Source of the DNA: Strigops habroptila
Lineage: Eukaryota > Chordata > Aves > Psittaciformes > Psittacidae
Assembly (NCBI RefSeq): GCF_004027225.2
Contig: NC_044282.2
Coordinates: 57,182,397-57,246,396, forward strand
Length of the DNA stretch: 64,000 nucleotides
Direction: 5' to 3'
Below, in pieces: positions 11,651 through 22,750 of the stretch. A program made the translations under genes and the position numbers. The notes below the pieces were generated by a model that was not told where the DNA came from, did not search any database, and saw only the letters and a list, made by a program, of their open reading frames with translations. Every line of letters starts with the position of its first letter. Within the stretch, counting starts at the first letter, position 1.

Positions 11651-13772
11651 GAAGTGGCAAATGTGGGTGCTGTTTGGTGGCCCCATCCAGAGAGCCTGGA
11701 CTAGCACACGGCTCCGTTTCGTCTCTTCAGCTCCGCAAGCAGGAGATTCCTCCCTGGTTTCCAGGCAGACCTTTGAGGTTCTGGTGGGGCTGCCTTCCAG
11801 CCCTTAGGGACAGTACACAGAAGTGGATGGGTGAAGAAGAAGGTGGCCTAGGACTTAACTGAGCCCTTCTTAGGCCACAGGAGGGGCCAGCCCGGGAACC
11901 TCAGTGACATCCTTTGGCTAATTTTTGGCTTTGAAACTGACGCTGATAGGTCAATAACTATGGCAAAGTACTTCACAGAGTGGAAACTTCTTGTTGAAAG
12001 ATGTAGAGTTACAAAACACTAAGAATTAACGCAGAGAGTGGCAAGTTTTGCTATTCAAATTATTTATTTTATAATACAAAATACTAGGAATCGGCACGGT
12101 TATGAATCTCTTTAGTGTTTCATGCTCAAAACAGAGAAAAAGGTTTTGTGAAGAGTTAAACCACTTTTTCACTACAAGACTTAAAATTGCTTTTGTTTTT
12201 TTAACTCAATAGATAAGGTACTTCTGCATATCCATCACCAACGTTACCTCAGTAACAGGATTGCAGGCAGGACCCCTTAGGATGCAACCGAAGAAGCAGC
12301 TGTTGCTGCTGGTTTCTAATTGCTCGTGATAGTATGCAGGAAGGAGGGAACTCAGAAATTTCTCAGGCTGACAACTAGAAAAATAACAGGATTCCTGAAC
12401 AACTTCTCACCCACTAATAATGGTGAGATTAATTTTTTCCAAACTGGAATCATAAACCCAAATGTGTGCCATGAAAATGGATCTACAGTACAATCAGAAA
12501 TTACAAATGCAAGACAAGAAGACGTCCAAACTCAATTTAATCGGACATTGTCACATTGAAGATACTAGTTGCAAAAGGTAGTCTAGATCTGTGGTGCATT
12601 GACCCCGGCTGGACGCCAGGTGCCCTCCAAAGCTGCTCCATCACTTTCCTCCTCAACTGGATAGGGCAGAGAAAATAGAACAAAAGGCTCGTGAGAGCTA
12701 AGCCTTGTACCGTTATTTTGTTATTAGAGATTGCTAAATCAAAGCCAGCTTTATTCTGTCTACATTATGATTGCTTCTATACTGCATTTTTGCCTCGTGA
12801 TTGCTTAAGGTAAGCCTAGTGACAAAGTGGCAGTCCCGTTCCCGATGAAATTTGGGAAGCTTTAGGTTTAAAAAAAAAAAAATCATATTCAAATATTTTG
12901 TGGTTTTGAAGAGAACTTTGTATTTCCAGCAAGATTTAAAATGGGCAGAGTGCGTATTTCCCTGGAGAAGTGGCACCTTAATGACCCGGTCTGCCACGTC
13001 AGCACTGGGGCTCTCACAGGACAAGTAGTTCAGCTTGGTCCTGTGGACAATGTGTATTAGAGTCCTTCAAGAGGCTTCAACCAGGCTTTTTATTTCCTGG
13101 GCACAGGACTCCATTTCCCTCCTGGATGTTACTCAGATGGTTGAGTGAAGAGGTCAGGCGGTCTCTGGGAAGTAGGAGGAACACAAACCCTTCCACCTTT
13201 TGTGCAAAGCAAATCTGAACTCAGGTAAACTGCTTTACTTTTTTTTCAGTACCTAGCACTATAGACTTGGTTTGCTGAGGCATCAAACGAGAAGTAGTTC
13301 TTTATGCGTGTGAAAATCTAATGTTAGCAAAAATTTTCCAATAATTTTATAGACTGCTTAGCCACAGAAGATGTTCAGTGCTGCATTGTTCAACCTGCCC
13401 TTGTCCTTAACAATAGGAACCATCTGTTATCATACAAGCAAACAGTATTATATTCTACTTGCTTGGAAGAGTTCTTTTTACCTCTGTTTACTGTTTCAGA
13501 AAGCTGATGCTGGCTGCAAATTGAAGTATTACTGTGACAGTTTTATCCTGTGGATAACTTAAATTTCATAGAGCAGTATGACAAGCAGATGGTGTCCTTA
13601 AGTCATGGCTACTCTTAACCCATAAGGACTGGATTTGGGGCAACAACCTATACATGTGATGCTGCTGCCAGTGTCCTAAATACATTAGTTTCCTGTAGGG
13701 TCAGGGTGCTTTGTGATTGATTTAGCTTTCTGATTCTTCTTTGTTTGTGAATATTGAAGCGGTTTCATGATT
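11651..13772 (-). other. TDRD6-SLC25A27 spacer and SLC25A27 3' UTR
   Basis: From the SLC25A27 stop codon leftwards this is expected to begin with its 3' UTR. Minus-strand AATAAA signals occur at 13089-13094 and 12063-12068, giving UTRs of about 0.7 or 1.7 kb. No coding exon or clear interspersed repeat was recognised. Confidence 0.55.
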
Positions 13773-13844
13773 TTAAAAAGAACTAACTCCACAGATCCTT
13801 CTGATTTGTTCGTATGTAAGCCAGAATACCAGTGACCAAGGAGC
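13773..13844 (-). CDS. SLC25A27: SLC25A27 exon 9 (stop codon)
   Basis: 72 nt, residues 299-321 and TAA. Reads [19 protein letters not shown], the final helix; human has TPWSMVFWLTYE here as I recall. Acceptor TTCACAG/GCTCC. Confidence 0.93.
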   Translation of the reverse strand, partial: APWSLVFWLTYEQIRRICGVSSF

Positions 13845-16800
13845 CTGTGAAAGCAAACACTGAACTTAGAGGCTTAAAACAGATGTGACCTAATAAATAA
13901 ACCCATTAGATTAAACTGTCTCCTCTTAAAAATCATATTCTTAAGCTTAATCTCATATTATGTCTTTCATGCAAAAATTGTAGTGTTGCATATGGTTAGA
14001 GCTACCCAGTCCTTCACAAGGCACTTAAAACTGTTTTTATTTCAGCTTGCCAACCCATAAGTGACCTGAAGTGTTTCAGACTTGGGGACTACTTCAGGCT
14101 GAATGCTTTTTAACGTTTTTAAAGGTTAGAGCCAGCTGGCAGAGTCTAGACACAGTCATGCTGTTAAATTCTTATAGACTCATCTAAACTTGCTGTTGGG
14201 AATTGTCCCTTGCCCAAAGCCAAGTTCCAGTTCCCAGGCTCCAGCTGCTGCTTGGCTTAATTGTACAGATGTAGCTTTAACAGCCCAGCAGCATGCAGCA
14301 GAAAGCTGCCAGCCTGAAATGGGGTAAAAGTGAGACCTCGGGGTGGAAGAGTAATAAGGCAATTTTGGGATCAGGAGAGAAGGAGGAATGAAAGTACAAG
14401 GAATTCAAAGGGTGTCTGGGGCTGGGAGTAAGAAGGAACAACAGAGAGTTTGGGGAAGGGAGAAAGGAGAGAGCCTGAAATTGTGAAAAAAAAAAAGGCA
14501 AGGAGAATCACTAGTAATTAAGGAGGACAGCATGTTCCAACATGGGGGAAGTGACACTGCAGGAAGTGTCATCATGCCACACATTCAATGATGCTAACTG
14601 CAATTAAATAAATCAAGAGACCCACATAGTTTTGAAAAAGTGCTGGCACAGAAAGAACTCACATTTTAATGCCAAATTGTTCAACTGTCTAGTGAAGGGA
14701 GTTAAAAGGCACTTACCATTCGCATCCAGGTTGGTATAAAGCCTTTGTATAGAGACATAAGCCCTTCACCCTGTACAGTTTGAATTAAGCAGTCCATGGA
14801 AGACTTATACAGAAGACCTCTGGCAATGTGAAAGGAGAACAAATAGTATTAGGGTTACAGATACACAAATTTAAAAGAACTCATTTCTCCTGAAAAATAA
14901 TTTGTATGTGCTAATTTTTTACAAGCAAGAGCACTTTTATAGACTCCACTAATCAGAACTGAAATCCACCAGAGTAACTGGGTGTGCTCAGGTGGCCATC
15001 ATGGTAACACCCCACCCCCTCCCCCCCAACATTTACTAAATCAGTAAAATTATCATCAAAAAGCTGAAGAGCAAATTAGAAACTTATCACTTCACTCCCA
15101 GTGAAATTGGTGAAACTCAGGTTTCAGTTTTCTACTGAAAAGTCATCTCCAAAGTGTCCATACCTTCCCTGCTTATCTCTTGGCTGGTTCATTACCCGGG
15201 TTTTCACCACATCAGCAGGAGTTCCCAGGACAGCAGCTACCAGGCCAGAACAGCAGCTGTCAACAGCAACAGATGCTTTAAGAGAAATTAAGATTTATCA
15301 CAACGACTTAAGCACCATGATTCCAGTTCTAATAATAAAGATACATTAAAACAGTTATCATCAAATCATGTTTAATACCTCATAACATAAACTTGATTTG
15401 GGAAAAGGTTTGCTAGTATTGCTCTTGCAAAGATGTCCTCACCTCTGTATGCAGTTCTAAGGCAGGGGTAAAGGACCCACAACAGGCAATTTCTGATACT
15501 GTTTATAGAAAGCAGATTTCTTCATATTTTAAGGGAGTAAAAGAGGTTGTTCTGCAGGGGTTCTATCACTCATCTTTACTGTTTGCTAAAGTTGAAACTA
15601 GAGTAAATAAAATAGTACCAATTCTAGAAAAGTGAAAATTCCTGTGCTCTCACAGATGGGAGCAAAGGTGTTTAAGTGCATCAGCAAGGCACTTCTAGTG
15701 AGGGCAGTTTTGTAGCAATGGTTGCATCCTTTCTCTGGTGTCTTTTGTAAAGTGATGTCCTCTCAGGCAAAAAAACCCCAAAATTATAAAGGTGCATTTC
15801 ATCAGCAGTATCACAACCAAAGAGTAGGGGCTTCTTGGCATGGAGAGGAGGATCAAGACAGCAAGGCTGGAAGTGCTGCACTGTGGAGAAAAGTGGTAAT
15901 TGAGGAACAGGCACCTGGCAACACCGTGAGTCACACTATTGTCCACAAGTGGTGTGTTCAGAAGCAAGAAGTGTTTCACTGAGTCATAAGTGGTCAGATC
16001 TGTAAGAAGATAATGAGAAAAAACAGCACTGTCAGAAGTAAATGGTGTCTGTGGTGTTCACCACATAGGATGGAAGCCTGTCATGACCTATATTTCCAGT
16101 GCTGCTCCTCCCATTGGCATGGCTAGCACTCTGCCTCCAGTTTCTGATGATGGTTGTGGCATCTGAGTCCTCTCTTCAGCTATGTGAATGCATGCTCCTT
16201 TCTATTATCATCTTCTTGGATTTACCCTACAAATGATAAAACAATCCCAAATGGAAAATTCTGCAAAATAAGACTGCATGTTAATGTTGTGTGTGGAGAG
16301 GCATGCCTTAGTTAACAGTCATCTTGCAGCCTCATTTAGCAGCTCCTGCTGCAGGCATTACCCATCCAATGATTCCTTTACGGCTGCTTAAAAAGTGTAA
16401 GTTTACAGCACCTCTCATTTTCTACCTTCAAAGACATTTTTTTGACATGCTGCTAATGTAACCCTGTGTTGAGTGACCTAAAAATTGGTAGCCATCATGT
16501 CAAAGGAAATTAAATATCCAAAAGAAAAAATTGCCAAGGCAATGCTATAGCTTAAACCACGACAATGTGCCAAGCACTGAGTAAGTATTTATGGTGGAAA
16601 CCCACAGGCAGTGTCTTTCCCAAAGACATCTCCCTCCTTACTTCACAAACAGGAAGGAGAACAAAGACCATCCAGCATATCCTAGCAGTTTTGGAGAGCC
16701 ACAGGAAAGATCTATCTAAACATGGAAAGAGTGAGCGCTGCTTGGATCAGCCAAGCACTCGGGCAGCCACTCTGCAGCTCCATCACACCTTGTTCATCTG

Positions 16801-19800
16801 GATAGTGACACACGGACCATTCCCTAGCTCAGCCTTGGACCTGTGTCATCACCACAGACCTGGTGGAGATCGCTGAGCATCCTGGCTTGGCATCAGACCT
16901 GCCTCGCCACCACACTTTTTCCTGAGGATCTGGACCCTGGGGAGACCTGGCTGCCTGTGCAGGGTCTGCCCTGCTCAGCTTGATTGGGCAGCAGGGGGCT
17001 GGGTTGTAGCTGGCAAGGTCCCTTCTCTTCTGGCTGTAGGACATGTCAGCTCGCAGCTCACCATCCTTTAGGCTCAGGCACAGGCTTATTTTTAAGTGAT
17101 TTGATTTCCACAGGACTGAAACAGAGGTGCACAAGGCAGAAGTCGCCTGCAGTGCACTCCAAACAGGTCCCCAGTGTAGCTAATCAAGAGTCTTAAGAGC
17201 AGGGGAGCAGCTGAACTTTTCTTTCTTAAAGCTTAGATGCGGCCTTAAGTATGGCAGACCAAGTAACTACATTTACCTCCCATGTTCACCAGAGCAGCTC
17301 TCTGGACATTTGGCACCCATCCAGCCCAAAGTCCCCGTACTCCTCCTTCAGACAGGATCTTCATAAATGCATGGTGCACTCCTTGAAACCTGAAATCAGT
17401 ATGTAACTAGTAGGTAGAGAGCCCAGCTATGGAGAAATCTTTGCATCTTTGAATCCCCCACTCTCCCCACTGGCCAGAGCCATCGTGTGCCTCCTGGCCA
17501 CCTCAGTGCCCTTCCCCTGAGAAGGCACAGAGCAGCTGGGGAGAGGAGGTGGCAGAAAACAGGGAGAACCACAGCATGGGCCAAAGAGTAATCATTAACA
17601 GGAAGAAAACACCCGTTTCGAGAGGAACTGACCGTAACGGCTTTCCTTCCAACTTCCGTCTTCCCTCCATCTGCATCTGCACCTTCACCAGATCAGTTGG
17701 GCTGGCAAAAAACTGTCCAATGGCACCCGCACACATGCCTCCAACTACAGCTTTCCTGCCAAACACGGGAAAAAACGTGCTCCAGGATACACTGAAAGTG
17801 GCAGTGCTCAAGCTGAAGAGTTCAGCAGCAGCACAGCCCAGGTGAAACAAGTGTAAATGGTTGTTCCCTGGCAGACAGCTTTTAGGGCTGCAGGACTTCT
17901 ACAGTAAGGACAGTCCCCAAACAGACAAAAGTATAAATATGCAACATTACCAGAAAGGAAAGCTCCTATCCTCAGCCCTGCCAAGCACGGAGTCACGGAG
18001 ATGTTCGTATGCAACCATCCGAACACCAGAGTACACTGCGGGAAACAAAAGCAGGAAACAGTGCTTGGGGCTGCCATTTCTGGAGGTCATCCTGTGACAG
18101 AGAGATCAAGAGATAGGTTTTCAAACACTCCGGAGCTTGCCTGGGTCAGCTGGTCACTGCTCTCATGTTCGTGATCACAGTGTGGAAAGTGAGGAGGCTA
18201 CCTGGTAGCAATGCCAGACCAGAACTTTTAGCATCAGAAAATGTTTCTGGCTGAGCCATACGTCTGCCAGCAGGCAGCATGGCTTATGCCTACACACTAA
18301 GGAGTTGTGACCGCATTGCATCTCTCTCAGCTGATGCCAAGCACAAACCTCACACAAGTGCTTTTGAGGTTTGTTGCTGTTACCATATTTGCCCCACCCC
18401 TGGCAGTGTTCAAGGCCAGGTTGGACGGGGCTTTGAGCAACCTGGTCTGGTGGGAGGTGTCCCTGCCCATAGCAGGGGACTGGAACTAGATTATCTTGAA
18501 GGTCCCTTCCAACCCAAACCATTCTGTGATTCTATGATATTTCCAAATAAAACACAGAAAGCTGTTACCTGTGGCCAAACCACTAATGCATTTCTTCTAC
18601 TGCTTGCATTCTTCTCTAGCACTTGCAGCCTTATCTTTTTTTCCTAGCCCATCTCCACTTCCCTCAAATAAAATATATTTATTTTTTGTGAGGACTCCGA
18701 GTGCCTGCTTGTGCTGAAGACCTTCCTGCAAAGGTGATTGTATTTTGTTTTCCCAGAAGCCAGTAAAAGGCTGTGGGGGAATGGGCATGAGAGGGAAGAG
18801 AGATACTGAGCCAGAATCCCATATATTTGCGTTAGGAAGTGGGATAGCAGGGTAGACTGAAGAAGCCCTTGCAGATATATTTAAAGCACAAGAAGATATG
18901 GCAAGCTGTTGTGGTTTGACCTCAGCAGGCAACTAAGTACCACACAGCTGTTCACTCACTCCCCTCCATGACATGAGATGAGGAGGAGAATCAGAAAAAG
19001 GTAAAACCTAATAATTAACATTTAATTATTAAACTGTTCTTATCTCAACCCAACCAACATGGTTTAATTAATTATTAAACCAAGTTTAATAATTAAAATA
19101 AGGTATAATACTAATAATACAATAATAATAGTAATGAAAAGAGAAATAACAAAAAGGCAGAAATAAAAGAGAATCCCCTCCCAACAAACAGCAGTGATGC
19201 ACAATGCAATTGCTCACAACTTGCCGACTGATACCCAGCCCGACGCGAGCAGTGATCTGGGCCTTCTGGGTGAGTCCCCCCAGTTTCCATACTGGGCATG
19301 ACATGCTGTGGTATGGAATACCCCTTTGGCTAGTTTGGGTCAGATGTCCTGTCTCTCTTTCCTTCCAGCTTCTTGTGCCCCTCCTCACTGGCAGAGCATG
19401 AGAGACTGAAAAGTCCTTGACCAGGGTAAGTGTTACTGAGCAACAACTAAAACATTGGTGTGTTACCATTGTTCTCACACTAAAGCCAAAACACAGCACT
19501 GCACCATCTACTAGGAAGAAAATTAACTCTATCCCAGCCGAAACCAGGACACAAGCTCCCACCCCAAAAGGCTGTTGGCCACAGGAGGCAGGACCCAAAC
19601 TCATCCCATCATGAGCAGACAATCACCTATGTGTCGGTAGATGGCTGGCGTGGCTCCTTGCCAGAGCTTTGTTAAGCCCTCCTCTTGCACGATGCCAGCC
19701 GCAGTGCGCAGCATGCCATGGTAAGGGACTGCCTGCCCAGCACCAGCTCCGCTGCCACGAACAGCAGCTTCACCTTGGACTTGCAGTCGAGTTTTTGTGA

Positions 19801-21458
19801 GATCCAGGGGAAATGTCACTGAGAAGAAAAAGCAGAGAACAAACATGAGTACGAGTGCAGCTGTGGGGAGACCTACCACGCTTGTAACATCTGCACCACG
19901 TCCCCCTGCCAGGCAGCCAAGGAGGCTGTGCAAGCATCAGCAGGCAGCTGGGACCATACCCAGTGAGGGTGGAGAACAGAAGATTCATGTCCGGATCTGC
20001 TGAAAATGTCTCTGGGCAGGAGTAACCAAAATTCCCATCAAACACCAACTCTTTACCCTCGATTTCTTTTTGCAGGTTTGTTATGCAATAAGCATACTTT
20101 CCAAGAGACTCTGGATTGAAAATCCTGTTCCAGTTACTCCCCATGAATAAAGATCGATCAAATCTCATGGAGCGTGTGGCCTCTCCAATTCTACCCAGCA
20201 TAGTGGCAAGCACATGTTACAGTCAGGAACAACTCCACAGTGACCATCATAATACAGGCACACAGGCAAGCATCTGTTCTACGAACCACCTTTAACCATG
20301 CTGCTTTTCTGATCCAGACACAAAATCATGTTCAGCTTATTATTTCTCTCACTGAAATACATGGTGGCCAGGGAAGGTGCTGCAACTTGATCTCAGCTTC
20401 CTAGGGCTGCTCCTCAAACAGTGTGGGTATGTATTTGCTGCCCCTGATTTCAGTTCCAGGCAATGAGTGTCTCACAGGGTCCTGTCTCACAGGACCTTCC
20501 CAGCCTATCTCAGGCAGCGAGGGACCGGGAGCAGGGCTTGTCTTTGGCTCGATACCCCTGTGACACACTGTGCTACAGCATCCTTCCAGAGCAGGACTTG
20601 GAGGTGCTGCAGGAAGGCAGAAACACTCAAAAGACCCAAGAGATTTCCAGTCTATTTGTGCATTAAATCTGGTATTCATATTGAAAGATTAGCAAAGATT
20701 GAGAAGATACAAATCATTAGAGCAATGCAACAGATTTGCCTGCAAGAGCTTGGAGAAATTATACAGAATATGCTCTTGTAGAAATTATGTAGAATATGCT
20801 GAGAAATATTCCAAGAAAGTTACTGATCACTATGCACCCTGGCTATGCAGATGCCAGGGTGCTTCCTTCCTTCATTTCAGCAAGGAAATGGACTATGCAT
20901 TTTTACAGACATCTCCACTGTAGCCAAAAATCTAAGATTTAATTTTAATTTGATTAAGCTGCATTTACTATGAAAAACAAATCCTTGAAGAAGTCAGCCC
21001 CTTGCTGCTAACTTAGGCAGCAGAGCTTCCTGTGTCTATAGCCATCTTCCAGAAAACAGCAAGTGCAATGCTTAAACCAGTGACGGTTGCTCTGTGTCAA
21101 TTACTGCAGACCTTCGGTCTTGGTGGCAAAGATTTTGACCTGAAAAACTCCCTCCAGCCACAGTCAGGTGGTACAAAACACTTGCAAGGCTTAAATTACT
21201 GAAAAGTCGTGACAAGCACAGTGGAACAAACAGATCTGCTGGAATTGAAACCTGAAGCGAATGCCAAGGAATGAGGTATTTGGGGACTCAAGTTCCCCCT
21301 GCCCCCCATAGGTAAATGTGGACCCCCTTCCCTCTGAGAAAATCAGGGTGAGTTGTACCTAGTTCTGCCACAGCGGCTGCACAGGCTGACAGAGCGAATT
21401 TGCTGGCTCGGGGCCATCTCTCTGGAAGAGGTAAGCTCTTTTCTTCTGCAGGTGACAT
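13773..21458 (-). CDS. SLC25A27: SLC25A27 (UCP4), mitochondrial uncoupling-type carrier
   Basis: Inner-membrane carrier of the SLC25 family, mainly neuronal in mammals, grouped with uncoupling proteins; its physiological substrate is not settled. Coding exons on the minus strand: 21458-21359, 19818-19627, 18035-17951, 17755-17633, 17389-17277, 15999-15915, 15256-15164, 14819-14717 and 13844-13773. They total 966 nt (321 aa; I recall 323 for human) with consistent phases 1,1,2,2,1,2,2,0 and GT-AG at every junction. The three carrier signatures are present: [10 protein letters not shown] (from residue 37), [10 protein letters not shown] (exon 4) and [10 protein letters not shown] (exon 7), one in each of the three repeats. 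The start ATG at 21458-21456 is preceded immediately by an in-frame stop (TAG) and gives MSPAEEKS, matching the acidic mammalian N-terminus. It lies in tandem with TDRD6, as in human. Confidence 0.97.
13845..14716 (-). other. SLC25A27 intron 8
   Basis: No gene seen. Positions about 14330-14520 form a strongly purine-rich tract on the plus strand (pyrimidine-rich in the transcript) that includes an 11-base A run. Confidence 0.7.
14717..14819 (-). CDS. SLC25A27: SLC25A27 exon 8
   Basis: 103 nt, residues 264-298, phase 2 to phase 0. Reads [19 protein letters not shown] and [12 protein letters not shown]. Acceptor TGCCAG/AGGTC; donor CGAATG/GTAAGT. Confidence 0.95.
15164..15256 (-). CDS. SLC25A27: SLC25A27 exon 7
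   Basis: 93 nt, residues 233-264. Carries the third signature [18 protein letters not shown]. Acceptor TTGACAG/CTGCT; donor GGAAG/GTATGG. Confidence 0.95.
15915..15999 (-). CDS. SLC25A27: SLC25A27 exon 6
   Basis: 85 nt, residues 205-233. Reads [20 protein letters not shown]. Acceptor CTTACAG/ATCTG; donor GCCAG/GTGCCT. Confidence 0.95.
16000..17276 (-). other. SLC25A27 intron 5
   Basis: Largest of the 3' introns. No repeat family or exon recognised; open frames up to 103 codons here look like chance. Confidence 0.6.
17277..17389 (-). CDS. SLC25A27: SLC25A27 exon 5
   Basis: 113 nt, residues 167-205. Reads [14 protein letters not shown] and [19 protein letters not shown]. Acceptor ATTTCAG/GTTTC; donor GGGAG/GTAAAT. 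Confidence 0.95.
17633..17755 (-). CDS. SLC25A27: SLC25A27 exon 4
   Basis: 123 nt, residues 126-167. Contains [16 protein letters not shown] and the second signature [13 protein letters not shown]. Acceptor TTGGCAG/GAAAG; donor TTACG/GTCAGT. Confidence 0.95.
17951..18035 (-). CDS. SLC25A27: SLC25A27 exon 3
   Basis: 85 nt, phase 1 to phase 2, residues 98-126. Reads [19 protein letters not shown]. Acceptor CCCGCAG/TGTAC and donor TTCTG/GTAATG. Confidence 0.93.
18393..18537 (+). repeat. CR1 LINE 3'-end fragment
   Basis: CR1 tail in plus orientation in SLC25A27 intron 2, antisense to the gene. Includes the familiar CAAGGCCAGGTTGGA, GGTCCCTTCCAACCC and a terminal ATTCTGTGATTCTATG. Confidence 0.93.
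18907..19551 (-). mobile_element. Solo LTR of an endogenous retrovirus, with 5-bp target duplication
   Basis: 645 bp bounded by TGTTGTGG and CAGGACA (TG...CA ends), flanked on both sides by the direct repeat CAAGC (18902-18906 and 19552-19556). The text matches an LTR family I know from many neoavian genomes. Judged by where its promoter-like and A/T-rich regions lie, the LTR reads on the minus strand, the same sense as SLC25A27. No gag, pol or env remnant adjoins it, so it is a solo LTR left by recombination. Its right end is 71 bp past the exon 2 splice donor. An internal segment near 19009-19096 is rearranged (see findings). Confidence 0.9.
19009..19096. repeat. Paired palindromes flanking an inverted LTR segment
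   Basis: Two A/T-rich stem-loops. The first has 10-base arms at 19009-19018 and 19022-19031 with a 3-base loop. The second has perfect 13-base arms at 19068-19080 and 19084-19096 with loop CAA. Between them lies AACTGTTCTTATCTCAACCC, in the opposite orientation to that expected for the surrounding LTR. Confidence 0.8.
19627..19818 (-). CDS. SLC25A27: SLC25A27 exon 2
   Basis: 192 nt, phase 1 to phase 1, residues 34-98. Carries the first carrier signature [10 protein letters not shown] and [14 protein letters not shown]. Acceptor TTCTCAG/TGACA and donor CATAG/GTGATT. Confidence 0.95.
19819..21358 (-). other. SLC25A27 intron 1
   Basis: No known repeat recognised. It contains a 147-codon minus-strand open frame (20213-19770) that overlaps exon 2 out of frame and matches nothing I know. 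Confidence 0.6.
21359..21458 (-). CDS. SLC25A27: SLC25A27 exon 1 (start codon)
   Basis: 100 nt, residues 1-33 plus one base. Encodes [20 protein letters not shown], the first transmembrane helix region and close to human. Donor CTAG/GTACAA. In-frame TAG directly before the ATG rules out a longer N-terminus from the same exon. Confidence 0.93.
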
Positions 21459-22750
21459 CTAGTGTCCAGCGTGAAACAAGGCTAACCAGCCACCCTGCGG
21501 GGTCTGCAGCAAAAGCAGACCCCAGCTCAGCTCTGTTCTGGGTCGTTTAAGAGACTAATTACTGAAGGTCATGTTCCTCCAGCGCCAGCAGCAGGAACTG
21601 CAGCAGCACAAGTGCGTCCTGCAGAGCTGCAGGGTCCTGGTGCAGTGACACAGGAGACTCCTGTGCAACAGCCTCCTGGGAAATGTAGTCTGTCACCAGC
21701 GCTGCTCTGTGCCGGGAAACCGGCAGTGCAGGTGCAGCCACACGCACACTATTGCCCAGTATGTATATATATATAGAATCATTAATGAAACCTCAAGATT
21801 ATAAGAACATGTTTGGGGTTTGTTTGCTTTATGTGGTGCTGTCTTTGTCAGCAGTGCCTTGGGAGCCCCAGACTGCATCCGCATGGCAAACAGCTGCACA
21901 GGCATCTGACACAGATGAACTGATCCACGCCTGGTGTAACAAAAGCTGCATTAGCAACAGCTACATGTCAGTGTGGAGTGCTGGAGTGCTTGGAGCAGTT
22001 CCTGTCTCCTGGGGATTAGGCGCAGAGCAGTGTGCGTTGAGCAAGGGCCACGCAAACCTGGGAAGGCAGAAAACAGATCTCTGCCCAGAGCTCCATATGC
22101 GAATAGCTTAAAGCTTTTCTTGTCCGAATGCTGAGGCCCTGTTAATTGTGTGCCAGCCCTCATTTCTCTTAAATTAATGTAAGCATATTTAGGTTCTCAC
22201 ACCGAAAAAAGCCCAGTAAGGCATGTGCTGTTCAAGAGAAGCTTCTCATTTATTATGAAGGCTCAGCTGAATCACTAAGTTAATCATTAGCCATTAATCA
22301 CTAAGCCTCATGCTGAGGATTTAGGAGTTTTTAGGTCACAAACTTACCCCAGAACACCTCCTGACTCCCCCGTCTGACAGCCTAACATTTTGGTCCTGGT
22401 CACAGCAATTCAGACAAATGAAGGGAGCATTGCAAGTGAAATATGCAGCTGAAGTCAGATGAATTTATCTCACCAGTCACCCGTAATGAGTATTGAACTG
22501 GATCCTTCTTTGGGTTAGAATTTTTGCAGTGATAAAACAAACTACCAACAAACCCCTGATTAAAACAGAAAGAAGGCATATTGCAATTAATGCTAACATG
22601 CCTGGCTGCACTGAGGGTACACGTGGTTCACAGCCGTATTCTAGACAGTGTATGCAATCTGCTGTTGGCATTTTTCTGCCTCCCTCCATAGCTGTTCTCT
22701 GGGTTTGGGTCAGCTTGTGCCACTGTGTATCAGCCTGGGTATTCCTGATT

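Noticed and set aside
10949-11707. 252-codon minus-strand open frame upstream of TDRD6
   Set aside because: Lies in the CpG island where stop codons are rare. Composition is Pro/Ala/Arg/Gly with no domain, and overlapping frames of similar quality exist on both strands.
19086-19622. 178-codon minus-strand open frame over the LTR
   Set aside because: It is mostly solo LTR sequence read in one frame. LTRs of this kind encode no protein, and it ends in an ATT-rich run.
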